NCBI GenBank assembly: GCA_031398975.1
Contig: JANNOI010000060.1
Span: 1 to 40,904, forward strand
Length of the DNA stretch: 40,904 bases
Direction: 5' to 3'
Origin: JAKFWI01 sp031398975
GTDB lineage: Bacteria > Pseudomonadota > Alphaproteobacteria > Caulobacterales > Aquidulcibacteraceae
Of the stretch, positions 17,301 through 28,514 are shown piece after piece. The notes under the pieces are model-generated. The model saw nothing but the letters and a program-made list of their open reading frames with translations, did no database searches and was not told the DNA's origin. A program made the translations under genes and the position numbers. Position 1 is the stretch's first letter; each line of letters starts with the position of its first letter.

Positions 17301-17585
17301 GGCGTGCCGTTCAAGACCGCGGAATCGATCGTCACCCCCGAGATCCGCATCGGCGCGCGCTACCGGCTGATCGACGAGGCGTTCGAGACCGAGGCGCGCT
17401 TCCTTTCGGGAGGGGAAAGCTTCCTGCTCGAGAGCGATCTCCTGGAGGACAAGCTCGCCGGCACGATCGGGCTGTCGCTGACCGCGGCCGGCGAACTCGG
17501 CACCCTGCGGCTGGAGGCCAACGCCGAGGGACAGGACGGGGACGTGCGCACCTCCGCGCGCGCCGTGCTCCGCCTGACGTTCTAA
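14340..17585 (+). CDS. Autotransporter (type Va secretion) with Asp-rich passenger
   Basis: 1081 residues. A signal peptide (MRRLFLFVTVAAPAVLTGHALA) is followed by a passenger of about 770 residues rich in Gly, Asn, Thr and Ser with repeating N-D-G-T-I/I-N-N-x-G units, as expected of a beta-helix. About 800-1081 is the outer-membrane beta-barrel, with alternating aromatic strands and a terminal Phe (AVLRLTF) for BAM recognition. Acidic runs interrupt the passenger (EDDDDDGDNDG, DEDDDIDDEDGDGIDDDDDE, NDDDDDDASLVDNDD). They resemble calcium-binding DxDxDG loops. No protease catalytic motif is seen. GGGGGA lies about 10 bases before the ATG. The likely role is a surface adhesin or structural protein; the specificity is unknown. 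Confidence 0.88.
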   Translation: MRRLFLFVTVAAPAVLTGHALADTTITNDRNTPIATATISNGGPDNIIIDDDGSIEPTSPGAAVTINSNNTVSNDGAIGFEDVNDATGVLINGGNTGSFENTGTIAVVEDVDIEDDDDDGDNDGRRAQGSNRFGVRVTGSSPFIGDITQNEDGSISVEGNNSAGILVESGGLTGNISIEGSVGIAGDNSYGVRTQGAVSGNVYLNTSVSASGENSTAVSIESSVGGRLQMAGSMTSTGYRFTSRPNDDEDIAELDADDLYQSNSSVRITGSVAGGVIFDARPTDEDDDIDDEDGDGIDDDDDEDLDNDGIEDEDEGTSSIVTYGGAPAVQIGSASGAAITFGEVGTLGINTYNYGLVNKGTIFGSGVYDDVDGVGMRIENTTITGGFYNEGTIQSSAYKSQSTAIALGAGANISRIDNDGTILGRAISESSGDTAIAIDLEAGANVGEINNTETIAATVDGERANAVVIRDNSDSLRLITNAGQIYAQHNPNDDDDDDASLVDNDDANFDEDDEEITGSEIAIDLSSQTIGSTVRQTAAAADETDSAIQGDILFGSGGDTLQAYAGTITGDISFGAGADTLEIAGGALVESLLSDSDNNLALVLGTGELDLLNLSALSVSSLTMTSGSILTLHIDPANAANGSGRIDASGAATFSSGSQLSIRLETAIATSQTFRVVNAASVSGGGDVSLVNGPFLYNAVAVSSANTLDVTLTRKTAAELGMNRNQGAAYESVFAAISADTALDTPFLSLSSRDAFYNAYDQFLPNATGAEVDLAEARAQSVSQFIFERFTDVDRKRRGVYTWGQEFGYRIDRERTGEGQGFDAFALGFALGMDAPVGDKGVGGVGISWTSGDIEEKTGTDDPSVMNTLEAFTHVAYPMGPLLVGGRVGVAYDRYSHTRRIEFTSDTTDEEVSRAADAEWNGAHASAALRAALPTKLGPFALRPEAGVDVLALWQDGYEESGGGTGVDLAVESRNAVRASTSALVAIGVPFKTAESIVTPEIRIGARYRLIDEAFETEARFLSGGESFLLESDLLEDKLAGTIGLSLTAAGELGTLRLEANAEGQDGDVRTSARAVLRLTF

Positions 17586-17629
17586 GCTGGCGTTCCGAAG
17601 GAGCTCTGAGCGGGCGTTCTGAAGAAGGG

Positions 17630-17656
17630 CTGCGCCGCACGAAGCACGGCGCAGCC
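17630..17656. terminator. Hairpin between convergent autotransporter and SnoaL-like genes
   Basis: GCTGCGCCG and CGGCGCAGC pair perfectly over nine bases with a 9-base loop, in the 77-bp gap between two convergent genes. There is no T-run, so its terminator role is inferred from position. Confidence 0.5.
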
Positions 17657-17662
17657 GCCGCC

Positions 17663-18013
17663 TCACCCGTAGAAGCGTTCCTCGACGATGCGGCCGCCGG
17701 CCACCGTGTAGAGCCCGACTTCTTCGGCCTGCACCCGCACGCCATCGGCCTTACGGGTGAAATCGACCGAAAAGATCAGCGCGAACTTGTCGTCGTTCAG
17801 GAACGGGCCTTTCGTGTCGATGCGGTGCATCTCGAAGTTCTCGAGCCACCACACGCCCTTGCCGTGCACGGCCTCGCGCCCGCGCACTTCTTTCATCGGG
17901 CCATCCTTATCCTCGATAGAGACGACATCATCCGACCACAGCGCCTCCGCGGCGGGATAATCGCCGGCCTTCAGCGCGTTCGTGAATTTCTGGGCGACCT
18001 CGCTCACGCTCAT
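17663..18013 (-). CDS. SnoaL-like / NTF2-fold protein (nuclear transport factor 2 superfamily)
   Basis: 116 residues with the pattern of a small SnoaL-type cone fold: KFTNALKAGDYPAAEALWSDDVVSIED, REAVHGKGVWWLENFEMHRI, then beta strands ending VGLYTVAGGRIVEERFYG. Members are often isomerases, hydrolases or polyketide cyclases, but many have no known reaction and I assign none. The start at 18013 (MSVSEVAQKF) has AGGAG six bases upstream (18024-18020). The earlier ATG at 18019 sits directly on that Shine-Dalgarno and is less likely. Confidence 0.75.
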   Translation of the reverse strand: MSVSEVAQKFTNALKAGDYPAAEALWSDDVVSIEDKDGPMKEVRGREAVHGKGVWWLENFEMHRIDTKGPFLNDDKFALIFSVDFTRKADGVRVQAEEVGLYTVAGGRIVEERFYG

Positions 18014-18065
18014 GTCCATCTCCTGGGTTCGAGCGGCGAGCAGCAAAGCGTAGCCCGGGCCGGCG

Positions 18066-19346
18066 TCAAGGGGCGGGGGCAGGTTTCAGGTGTGCGTCGA
18101 GGAAGGCCAGGAAGAAGTCCCAATCCTCCTTGGTCACGCCATGCCGGCCGGGCCGCTCAAAACGGGTGAGCGCGGCGGTTAGATCGGGCGCGCCCACGCC
18201 TTGCCAGGTCCGCGCGCCGAACAGGGCATAGACCGGCGCCGCCCCCCGCACCGCCCGCACGCCCCCGCCCGGATCGGACCATGTGTCCTGTGCGCCGGCC
18301 CCGATCAGAACCGGGCGCGGCGCGTTGAGGGCCACAAGCAGGTGCTGATCGACGGGAAGCGTCGCGTCGGGGCCGGCCGCGGCGGCGAAGGCGGGCGCGA
18401 ACCAGTGCGGGTAGCTTTCGGTGATCTGGGCCACGGTTTCGCCCACGGCGCTGCGTGTCAGCGGGGCCCCGCCGCGGCCGGACTGGTGGGCGATGATGGC
18501 GGCGAACCGGGGATCGAGCGCGCCGGCCAGCAGGGCCGCCTTGCCGTGACGGGAATGGCCCCAGATCGCGATGCGGGCCGCGTCGAGGCGGGCATCGTCG
18601 CCCAGCACGTCATAGACCCGCGAATAGAGCTGCGCCCAGGCCGCGATCGCCCCGCCCCGCGCCTGCGGCGGGCCGCCGGGATCGAGGCGCGCCAGCGTGG
18701 CGAGGCCCAATTCCTTCTCATCGGCCACGACGTCGCCCGGATAGAACAGCGCCAGCGCATAGCCGCGCGCGATCGCTTCGCCCACCGGCGGGCCGTTGGT
18801 GTAGCGGCCCAGCGCGGCCGAGACGAGCGGGTCGATCCAGCCTTGGGTGCACGGCCAGATCACTGGCGTCAGCGGCTCCGCCACCGCCTTCGGCCGCCCC
18901 GGCAGCGCCGCGCGCAAGCCGCAGAACACCTGCATGACAATCACCGGGACAGGCGCTTGCGCCGCGCGCGGGGTGATGAGCACCAGATTGAGCGGCGCCG
19001 GCGCGCCCGGCGTGTCCACCGCGAGCGCCCATTGCTCCACGCGGATCTCCGCGCCCAGCGCAGGAACCGCCACCTCCTCGCGCGCCACCACCCGCGCCGG
19101 CCCCAGCGCGGGCGCCCGCCCGTACACGCTCTGCGCAAACGCCTTCCGCAGCAGGGGCGCGCGCCGGCGGGTCCAGCTTTCGGCGTCGCCGATCGGGGGG
19201 TCCCCCGCGAAAGCGGCCAGCGCGTCGGGCGCGGCGGCGGGCCCGTCGGCGTCGACCGCGGCGCCCCCGCAGGCCTGGGTGAAGCTCATCACCGCCAAAA
19301 GCGCCAAGCCCTTCAGCCCATCCGCGCGACCGGGCGGGCGGCGCAT
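18066..19346 (-). CDS. Exported alpha/beta hydrolase related to glucuronoyl esterases (CE15-like)
   Basis: About 426 residues with an N-terminal export signal (LKGLALLAVMSFTQACGG), possibly a lipoprotein although the lipobox is weak. The nucleophile motif is GHSRHGKAALLAGALDPRFA with Ser265. This matches the CE15 pattern G-C-S-R-x-G-K with Cys replaced by His. Other CE15-like blocks follow: HQSGRGGAPLTR, ESYPHWFAPAF, LNAPRPVLIGAGAQDTWSDPGG, and a late catalytic His in GRHGVTKEDWDFF. CE15 enzymes cleave ester links between lignin and glucuronic acid; the substrate here is unproved. I start at the ATG at 19346, which has AGAGGA close upstream; an ATG at 19364 is possible. It follows the CoA-transferase closely. 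Confidence 0.75.
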   Translation of the reverse strand: MRRPPGRADGLKGLALLAVMSFTQACGGAAVDADGPAAAPDALAAFAGDPPIGDAESWTRRRAPLLRKAFAQSVYGRAPALGPARVVAREEVAVPALGAEIRVEQWALAVDTPGAPAPLNLVLITPRAAQAPVPVIVMQVFCGLRAALPGRPKAVAEPLTPVIWPCTQGWIDPLVSAALGRYTNGPPVGEAIARGYALALFYPGDVVADEKELGLATLARLDPGGPPQARGGAIAAWAQLYSRVYDVLGDDARLDAARIAIWGHSRHGKAALLAGALDPRFAAIIAHQSGRGGAPLTRSAVGETVAQITESYPHWFAPAFAAAAGPDATLPVDQHLLVALNAPRPVLIGAGAQDTWSDPGGGVRAVRGAAPVYALFGARTWQGVGAPDLTAALTRFERPGRHGVTKEDWDFFLAFLDAHLKPAPAP

Positions 19347-19367
19347 CGTTCCTCTAGCAGCCATGCG

Positions 19368-20573
19368 TCACGCGGAGCCTTTCGGAGCGAGGAGAGCATT
19401 GTCGGCGCCGAGGCGCGGGCTCGGATCGGGATGGACCATGCGGCGCCCGTCGATCACGATCGGGCACGCCACCCCGGGCAGGGCGTCCGCGCCCAGGGAG
19501 AGCTGCAGGCCGCGCGCCTGCACCTGGGGATCGGCGAATACCTGCGCCACGCTATTGATCGGTCCCGCCGGCACGCCGAGCGCGGCCAGCCGCTCCAAAA
19601 GCCCCGCCCGCGGCCGCGCGCCGATCGCCTGACCCAGCGCCTGGGTGAGCGCGTCGCGATGGGCCACCCGGGCGGGATTGGTCAGAAAGCGGGGATCGGT
19701 GATCAGTCCCGGCAGGCCCAGCTCCACGCAGAGCTTCGCGAACTGCCCGTCATTGCCCACCGCCACGATCAGCCCGCCATCGGCGGCCTCGAAGGTCTGA
19801 TAGGGGGCGATGTTGGGGTGGGCGGCGCCCATCCGCGTCGGGCTCAAGCCGGAGGCGAGATAATTCATCGCCTGATTGGCCAGCATCGCGACCTGGGCGT
19901 CGAGCAGGGCGATATCGATATGGGCGCCGCGCCCCGTGCGTTCGCGCCGCAGCAGGGCGGCCTGGATGGCGCAGGCGCCATAGAGCCCGGTGAACAGATC
20001 GGCGGCGGCGACGCCGACCTTCTGCGCCGGTCCCTGGGCCTCGCCGGTGATGTCCATCAGCCCGCCCATGCCCTGGATGATGAAATCATAGCCCGCGCGC
20101 GTCGCATAAGGCCCCGTCTGTCCGAAGCCGGTGATGGAGCAATAGATGAGCCGGGGCGCGGCGGCGCATAGGGCCTGCGCGTCCAGCCCGTATTTGGCCA
20201 AGCCGCCGACCTTGAAATTCTCGATCAGCACGTCGCTGGTCTGGGCCAGCGCGCGCACCTGGGCCTGGCCCTCGGGGGTATCCAGATCGATCGTCACCGA
20301 GCGTTTGCCGCGGTTGCAGGCGTGGAAATAGGCCGCGCCCAGATCTTCGCCCTCCGCGCCGTGCAGGAAGGGCGGGCCCCAGGCGCGCGTATCGTCGCCC
20401 GCGCCGGGCCGCTCCACCTTGATCACCTCCGCGCCCAGATCAGCCAAGAGCTGGCCCGCCCAGGGACCGGCGAGGATCCGCGCCAGCTCCAGCACCCGCA
20501 CGCCCGCCAAAGGCCGTTCCAGAGACCTTTCCAAAGGCCGTTCCGTCAAAACTCCGGCCCCCGGCTCAGCCAT
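19368..20573 (-). CDS. CaiB/BaiF family class III CoA-transferase
   Basis: 401 residues. Family III transferases move CoA between carboxylic acids through an Asp-linked anhydride. Seen: LAGVRVLELARILAGPWAGQLLADLGAEVIKVE at the start, FxxxNRGKRSVTIDL, LIENFKVGGLAKYG, SITGFGQTGPYATRAGYDFIIQGMGG, and VGVAAADLFTGLYG with the probable catalytic Asp. The N-terminus carries a small expansion (ERPLERSLERPL) encoded by a 24-bp tandem repeat. The start at 20573 overlaps the end of the upstream acetyltransferase (ATGGCTGA). The acyl substrate is unknown; no pathway neighbours point to one. Confidence 0.9.
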   Translation of the reverse strand: MAEPGAGVLTERPLERSLERPLAGVRVLELARILAGPWAGQLLADLGAEVIKVERPGAGDDTRAWGPPFLHGAEGEDLGAAYFHACNRGKRSVTIDLDTPEGQAQVRALAQTSDVLIENFKVGGLAKYGLDAQALCAAAPRLIYCSITGFGQTGPYATRAGYDFIIQGMGGLMDITGEAQGPAQKVGVAAADLFTGLYGACAIQAALLRRERTGRGAHIDIALLDAQVAMLANQAMNYLASGLSPTRMGAAHPNIAPYQTFEAADGGLIVAVGNDGQFAKLCVELGLPGLITDPRFLTNPARVAHRDALTQALGQAIGARPRAGLLERLAALGVPAGPINSVAQVFADPQVQARGLQLSLGADALPGVACPIVIDGRRMVHPDPSPRLGADNALLAPKGSA

Positions 20574-21066
20574 TTTCCGCCGCCAGCCATTCCATGGCGT
20601 CACGGGGCAGCAGGAAATGCGCGGTGCGCACCTCCGCCGCCCCGATCGCGGCGTAGAACACGCCGGCCACCCCGTCGTCGAGCCCGGTAATGATGTGGAT
20701 GCGCTGGCACCCCTGCTCGCGCGCCCGCCCTGCGAGGAACGAGATCATCGCCCGCGCCAGCCCGCTGCGGCGGCGCTCGGGGCGCACATAAAGCTCGGCC
20801 AGGATCAGGATCGGGCCCGCGGCGCGGGGATCATAGCCGCGATACGCCAAGGCGTGGCCCACGAGGGCGCCTGCCTCTTCGCACACGATCGCATCAAAAA
20901 GCGGAGCTGCGCCAAAGCCATAGGCGCGAATATGGTCCGCATCGGGCGCGGCTCCGGCGCGGCCCTCCTCGGCGGCGGCGGCCGCGCACAAGCGTGCGAG
21001 CGAGTCGGCGTCGCGCGCCACGGCGCGGCGGACGCGGATTGCGGGCCTCGAATAAGCGGTCGCCAT
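20566..21066 (-). CDS. GNAT family N-acetyltransferase
   Basis: 166 residues. IRVRRAVARDADSLARLC opens a standard GNAT fold. The acetyl-CoA loop is ERRRSGLARAMISFLAGRA, preceded by ILILAELYVRP. RIHIITGLDDGVAGVFYAAIGA forms the C-terminal half. The substrate is unknown. It overlaps the CoA-transferase gene by eight bases and follows the 51-residue membrane protein by 27 bases, so the three are probably one transcript. Confidence 0.85.
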   Translation of the reverse strand: MATAYSRPAIRVRRAVARDADSLARLCAAAAAEEGRAGAAPDADHIRAYGFGAAPLFDAIVCEEAGALVGHALAYRGYDPRAAGPILILAELYVRPERRRSGLARAMISFLAGRAREQGCQRIHIITGLDDGVAGVFYAAIGAAEVRTAHFLLPRDAMEWLAAENG

Positions 21067-21093
21067 GGCGTGTTTTCTCCTCCACCTTTGGCG

Positions 21094-21249
21094 TCAGGGC
21101 GGGGGATCGTCCTCTGGGCCGGGAAGCAGGGGGCCGTCACGGAGATCGACGTCCCGCCCGCGCGAGGCGGTGCGGTTGATGATCGCCGCGCCTATCCAGA
21201 TCAGGGCCCCGATCGCCAGGAAACCCAGCAAGACGCCGGTCCAAAACAT
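21094..21249 (-). CDS. 51-residue single-pass membrane protein
   Basis: A short gene read directly from the minus strand: MFWTGVLLGFLAIGALIWIG begins a 51-residue product with one membrane helix (about 3-24) and a charged, Pro-rich cytoplasmic tail ending GPEDDPPP. A strong Shine-Dalgarno (GGAGGG, 21262-21257) lies seven bases before the ATG. The frame uses the same GC-rich third positions as its neighbours. It is the first gene of a minus-strand transcript with the GNAT and CoA-transferase, divergent from the FAD dehydrogenase. No family recognised. Confidence 0.7.
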   Translation of the reverse strand: MFWTGVLLGFLAIGALIWIGAAIINRTASRGRDVDLRDGPLLPGPEDDPPP

Positions 21250-21362
21250 CGCCGGTCCCTCCGACGTCTCTCCCCGTCTGCGCGTTCTTGGTCTACATAA
21301 AAACTGTGCGCCGGCGCGGGGCTTGAGGCAAGCCGCGCCGGCGAGAGCAAGGACACGGGAAT

Positions 21363-22787
21363 ATGAGCGCGCCGCAAAAGATGAGCTCTGCGTCTTCGGC
21401 TTTGATCGAGCGGCTGGCGGCCCGCCTCGGCCCCAAGGGCTGGTCCACCGACCCTGCGCGCCTGGCCGGGCATTTGAGCGAATGGCGTGGGCGCTATGTG
21501 GGAACGACGCCCTTCCTGGCGCTCCCCGCCACGGTCGAGGAGGCGAGCGCGGTGGTGGCGCTTTGCGCTGAAGCGGGCGCGGCCATCACCACCCAGGGCG
21601 GCAATACGGGCCTGGTGGGCGGGCAGATACCGGCGGGGGAGATTCTTGTGTCGCTGACGCGCATGAACGCCATCCGCAAGATCTCGCTGGAGGACGACGC
21701 GATGATCGCCGAGGCCGGCGTGATCCTCAAAACCGCCCAGGAGGCCGCCGCCGGCGCCGACCGGGTGTTCCCGCTGAGCCTCGCCTCGGAAGGGTCGGCT
21801 ACGATCGGGGGGCTTGTGTCGACCAATGCGGGGGGCGTGCACGTGCTGCGCTACGGCATGATGCGCGATCTGGTGCTGGGGCTCGAAGTGGTGCTGGCGG
21901 ACGGGCGCGTCCTGCCCGCGCTGCAGACGCTGCGCAAGGACAATACCGGCTACGACCTGAAACAGTTGTTCATCGGCGCGGAGGGCACGCTCGGCCTCGT
22001 CACCGCCGCCGCGCTGAAGCTCTTCCCCCGCCCGCGCGAGCACGTGACGGCCATGGCCGCGCTCGAAAGCCCCGCCCACGCGCTCGCCCTTCTCCAGCAT
22101 CTGAAAAGCGCCACAGGCGCGCTGGCGGCCTTCGAGATCATGAACCGGATCTGCATCGACCTCGCGGTCGAAAACACCCAGAACGCCCGCGACCCCTTTC
22201 AGGACGCCCGCCATCCTTGGCTCGCCCTGATCGAGTTCGAAAGCGTGCGCGAGGCGGGCCTGCACGCCGGCGCGGAGGAGGCCTTGATGGGCGCGCTCGA
22301 GCTTGGCCTCGCGCGGGACGTGCTGGTGGCCCAGACGCACGCCCAGGCGCAAAGCTTCTGGATGCTGCGCGAGGAACTCCCCGCCGGCCACCGCAATAGC
22401 GGCGCGCAGGCCAATCACGACACGTGCGTGCCGGTCTCGGCCGTGCCCGAATTTCTGGACGCGGTCGCGGCGGAGGTGGGGGCGCTCTCGCCGGGCGCGC
22501 GCATCTGCTCCTTCGGCCATGCGGGGGACGGCAACATCCATGTCAGCGTGCTGCGCCCGACCGACGCCGCCGACGCGACCTTCGCCCCCCTTGTCCCGGC
22601 GATCATCGAGCGGGTGCAGGATGCGGCCGCGCGCCTGGGCGGGTCGATCTCGGCCGAGCACGGCATCGGCGTGAGCCGGCGCGGGGAACTGCCGCGCTAC
22701 AAATCCGCCGTCGCGCTCGATGTGATGGCCGCGCTGAAGGCCGCCCTCGATCCGCACCGGATCCTGAACCCCCGCGCCTTGATCTAG
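21363..22787 (+). CDS. FAD-binding oxidoreductase of the GlcD / D-2-hydroxyglutarate dehydrogenase family
   Basis: 474 residues. The PCMH-type FAD domain is seen as ITTQGGNTGLVGGQIP and SEGSATIGGLVSTNAGGVHVLRYGMMRDLVLGLEVVLADG; the C-terminal FAD-oxidase domain carries the metal-site type motif CSFGHAGDGNIHVSV and ends SAEHGIGVSRR...LNPRALI. Members oxidise D-2-hydroxy acids (D-lactate, glycolate, D-2-hydroxyglutarate) with FAD and pass electrons to a carrier. Single-subunit size and motifs fit D-2-hydroxyglutarate or D-lactate dehydrogenase; which one cannot be said. The start at 21363 follows a 113-bp divergent intergenic region. yaaA follows ten bases on. Confidence 0.92.
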   Translation: MSAPQKMSSASSALIERLAARLGPKGWSTDPARLAGHLSEWRGRYVGTTPFLALPATVEEASAVVALCAEAGAAITTQGGNTGLVGGQIPAGEILVSLTRMNAIRKISLEDDAMIAEAGVILKTAQEAAAGADRVFPLSLASEGSATIGGLVSTNAGGVHVLRYGMMRDLVLGLEVVLADGRVLPALQTLRKDNTGYDLKQLFIGAEGTLGLVTAAALKLFPRPREHVTAMAALESPAHALALLQHLKSATGALAAFEIMNRICIDLAVENTQNARDPFQDARHPWLALIEFESVREAGLHAGAEEALMGALELGLARDVLVAQTHAQAQSFWMLREELPAGHRNSGAQANHDTCVPVSAVPEFLDAVAAEVGALSPGARICSFGHAGDGNIHVSVLRPTDAADATFAPLVPAIIERVQDAAARLGGSISAEHGIGVSRRGELPRYKSAVALDVMAALKAALDPHRILNPRALI

Positions 22788-22797
22788 CGCCCGGCCG

Positions 22798-23595
22798 ATG
22801 CTGATCCTGCTTTCGCCCGCGAAAAATCTGGACTGGACGGCCCCGCCCGCCGGCCTGCCCCGCACCCAGCCCCGGATGGCGCCCGACACCAAACTCCTGG
22901 CCGCCGCCGCCAAACGGCTGAAACCCGGCGACGTGCAGCGCCTGATGGACCTGTCCGACAAGCTCGCCGCGCTCAACCACGCCCGCTTCCAGGCCTTCGA
23001 CCCCGAGGCCCCGTCCGAGGCCGGTAAACAGGCCGCGCTCGCCTTCAACGGGGACGTCTATCAGGGCCTGCAGGCCAAGACGCTCAGCCGCGCCGATTGG
23101 GACTGGGCGCAGGCGCATCTGCGCATCCTCTCGGGGCTTTACGGCCTTCTGCGCCCGCTCGATTCCATCCAGCCCTACCGGCTGGAGATGGGCGTCAAGC
23201 TGAAGACGCGCCGCGGGGCCGATCTCTATGAATTCTGGGGGAGCCGGCTGGCCAAGGCGCTCGACGCCGAAGCCGCCCCGGCGATCGTCAATCTGGCCTC
23301 GGACGAGTATTTCTCCGCCGTCGATCGCGGCGCGCTGGAGACCCCGGTGGTGAGCCCCACCTTCGTGGAGGTGAAGGACGGCAAAGCCCGCCCGATCTTC
23401 CTCTATGTCAAGCGCGCGCGCGGGCTGATGGCGCGTTACGCGATCGAGCGCCGGATCGAGGACCCCGAGGCGCTGAAGGCCTTTTCCGTGGGCGGGTACC
23501 GGTTCGATGCGGCCGCGAGCGACGCCGCGCGCTGGGTGTTCGCCCGCCCCCAACCCCCGCCCCTGAAAGCAGCCGGGAAAAGCCGGGGCGGGTGA
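22798..23595 (+). CDS. yaaA: Peroxide stress protein YaaA (UPF0246)
   Basis: 265 residues, full length. MLILLSPAKNLDW is the hallmark opening. Further family blocks are QAALAFNGDVYQGL, RILSGLYGLLRPLDSIQPYRLEMGVKL, NLASDEYFSAVD and ARGLMARYAIERRIEDPEALKAF. In E. coli YaaA limits free iron during peroxide stress and binds DNA; the mechanism in this group is not established. Close spacing after the FAD dehydrogenase suggests co-transcription. It converges with dnaE2, with only 15 bases between the stops. Confidence 0.95.
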   Translation: MLILLSPAKNLDWTAPPAGLPRTQPRMAPDTKLLAAAAKRLKPGDVQRLMDLSDKLAALNHARFQAFDPEAPSEAGKQAALAFNGDVYQGLQAKTLSRADWDWAQAHLRILSGLYGLLRPLDSIQPYRLEMGVKLKTRRGADLYEFWGSRLAKALDAEAAPAIVNLASDEYFSAVDRGALETPVVSPTFVEVKDGKARPIFLYVKRARGLMARYAIERRIEDPEALKAFSVGGYRFDAAASDAARWVFARPQPPPLKAAGKSRGG

Positions 23596-23610
23596 CCGCG
23601 TCGTCCTCCG

Positions 23611-26930
<3,320 letters not shown>

Positions 26931-26934
<4 letters not shown>

Positions 26935-28514
26935 GGAAACAATCCGTGCACGAACCACCCGGGCGGCCCCTCTTCATAAAGCCCGCTGCGGAACACCCAA
27001 TAGCGCCGCCCCGCCTGATCCTCGATGCGGTAATAGTCGCGCGGGCGCGCCGCGGGGGAAGCGAGCCAGGGCGCCAGCAGCCGCTCGGGCCCCTCCGCGC
27101 GCGCCACCTCCCGCAGCACGCGCCGCCAGCGGAAGCGCAAGGGGGGCCCGTCCGGCAGGGCGGCCATCACCTCGATCGGCTGGGGTCGGGGAAAGAGGCT
27201 TAAAGGCCGGCGCAGCACCCCGTCCGGCGCAGACAAGCAGCCAGACTTAGAGTTTTCAGAGTAAGGATTTTTAGAGCGAGGGGTGATGGCGGGGCGGAAG
27301 CCCTGCGCCTCCGGCAGGCGCGCCGCGCGCACGCAAGGCCGCAGGACGCGCCCCCGCCCCATCCGCGCGCTCAGGACGTCGATCAGCGCGCTTATCTCCT
27401 CCCCCGCGCCCTCCCCGCCCCCCGCCCCCGCCCCTGCATCGCCGAGGCCGGAGAGGCGGCGGGGCTTTTCGCGCAGCGGCTCGATCTCCAGCGCATCGAG
27501 GCGCATGGCCTCGAATCCGAGATCGGGATCGTCGAATCCATCGTCCTCGAGCCCGATCGGGGCGGCCCCGCTCGCCGCGTTCAGCCGCTCCGCGAACAGC
27601 CGCGCCAGCGCCTTGGCGTTCGCCTCCGGCCGGCTGGTCCCGATCTCGATCGCCCGTTCGCGCGCGCCGAGGCCAAACAGGCGCAGCCGCGCGCGCAGCG
27701 TTCCCGCGCCGCGCTGGTTGAGCGCGTGGGCGAGATCGGCGCAAAGATCGTCGATCGCCCGCGCCACCCCTTCGTGCGCCCATACCGGCTCCAGGAAGCG
27801 GCGGGCGGCGAACAGAGCGGGCGGGGGCCTGCGGGGGCTCAAGGCCTCGCGCGTGCGCCCCAGCGCCTGATCGAGCCGCGTCACCGCGCCCACCCCCGCC
27901 CGGGCCGCGAGCGCCGCGCGCGGGACCGCATAAAGCTGGCCGATCGTGACAAGCCCCAGCCGGGCGAGCAGCGCCTGCGCCTGCGGCTCCAGGCGCAGCC
28001 CCGCCGTGGGCAGCGGCGCGAGCGCCTCCGCCAACCCTCCCGCATCAATAAGGGACGGCCCCCTGAACCGCGCCAGAGCCCAGGCCGCCCCGGGCGTCGC
28101 CGCCGCCGCGGCCCGGACCCGCACCCCCTGCCGCTTCAGGCCTTCCACCGCCGCGCGCAGGAGCTGGCCCTCGCCGCCAAACAAGTGCCCGCAGCCGCTG
28201 ATGTCCACGAACAGGCCCTGGGGCGGATCCAGCACCACGACCGGGCTGAAGCGTTCGGCCCAGGCGGCGATGGCGTCCAGCAGGGCGAGATCGGCGGAAG
28301 GCTCGGCCGCGCAGGCGCACAGATCCGGGCGGATGGCGCGCGCGTCCGCCAGGCTTTGGCCCGGGCGCAGGCCTGCGCCGCGCGGCGCCTCCACCTGGTC
28401 CAGGACGAAGGCGTTGCCGGCTTTCGAATAGGTGGCCAAGGGCGCAGGCCTAGGAGGCGCGGCCCCGGCGCGGCGCAGCCGATCGATCCCCAAACGCCCC
28501 GCCCACAGCGCCAT
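26931..28514 (-). CDS. imuB: ImuB, catalytically degenerate Y-family polymerase-like adaptor
   Basis: ImuB bridges ImuA, DnaE2 and the beta clamp in the mutasome. 527 residues from MALWAGRLGIDRLRR, which matches the usual ImuB opening (LWxxRLxxDRLRR). VVVLDPPQGLFVDISGCGHLFGGE is the Y-family palm remnant, GAAWALARF and PTAGLRLEPQAQALLARLGLVTIGQL the helix-hairpin-helix part, and the C-terminus ends VFRSGLYEEGPPGWFVHGLFP. An upstream ATG at 28568 is possible. With the chosen start it overlaps imuA by 65 bases. Oddity: near 27235-27290 there is a short run of AT-rich codons (RSKNPYSENSKSGCL), unlike the rest of the gene. Confidence 0.92.

Noticed and set aside
16404..17666. 420-codon minus-strand frame opposite the autotransporter barrel
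   Set aside because: Antisense of a well-supported beta-barrel domain; no family features.
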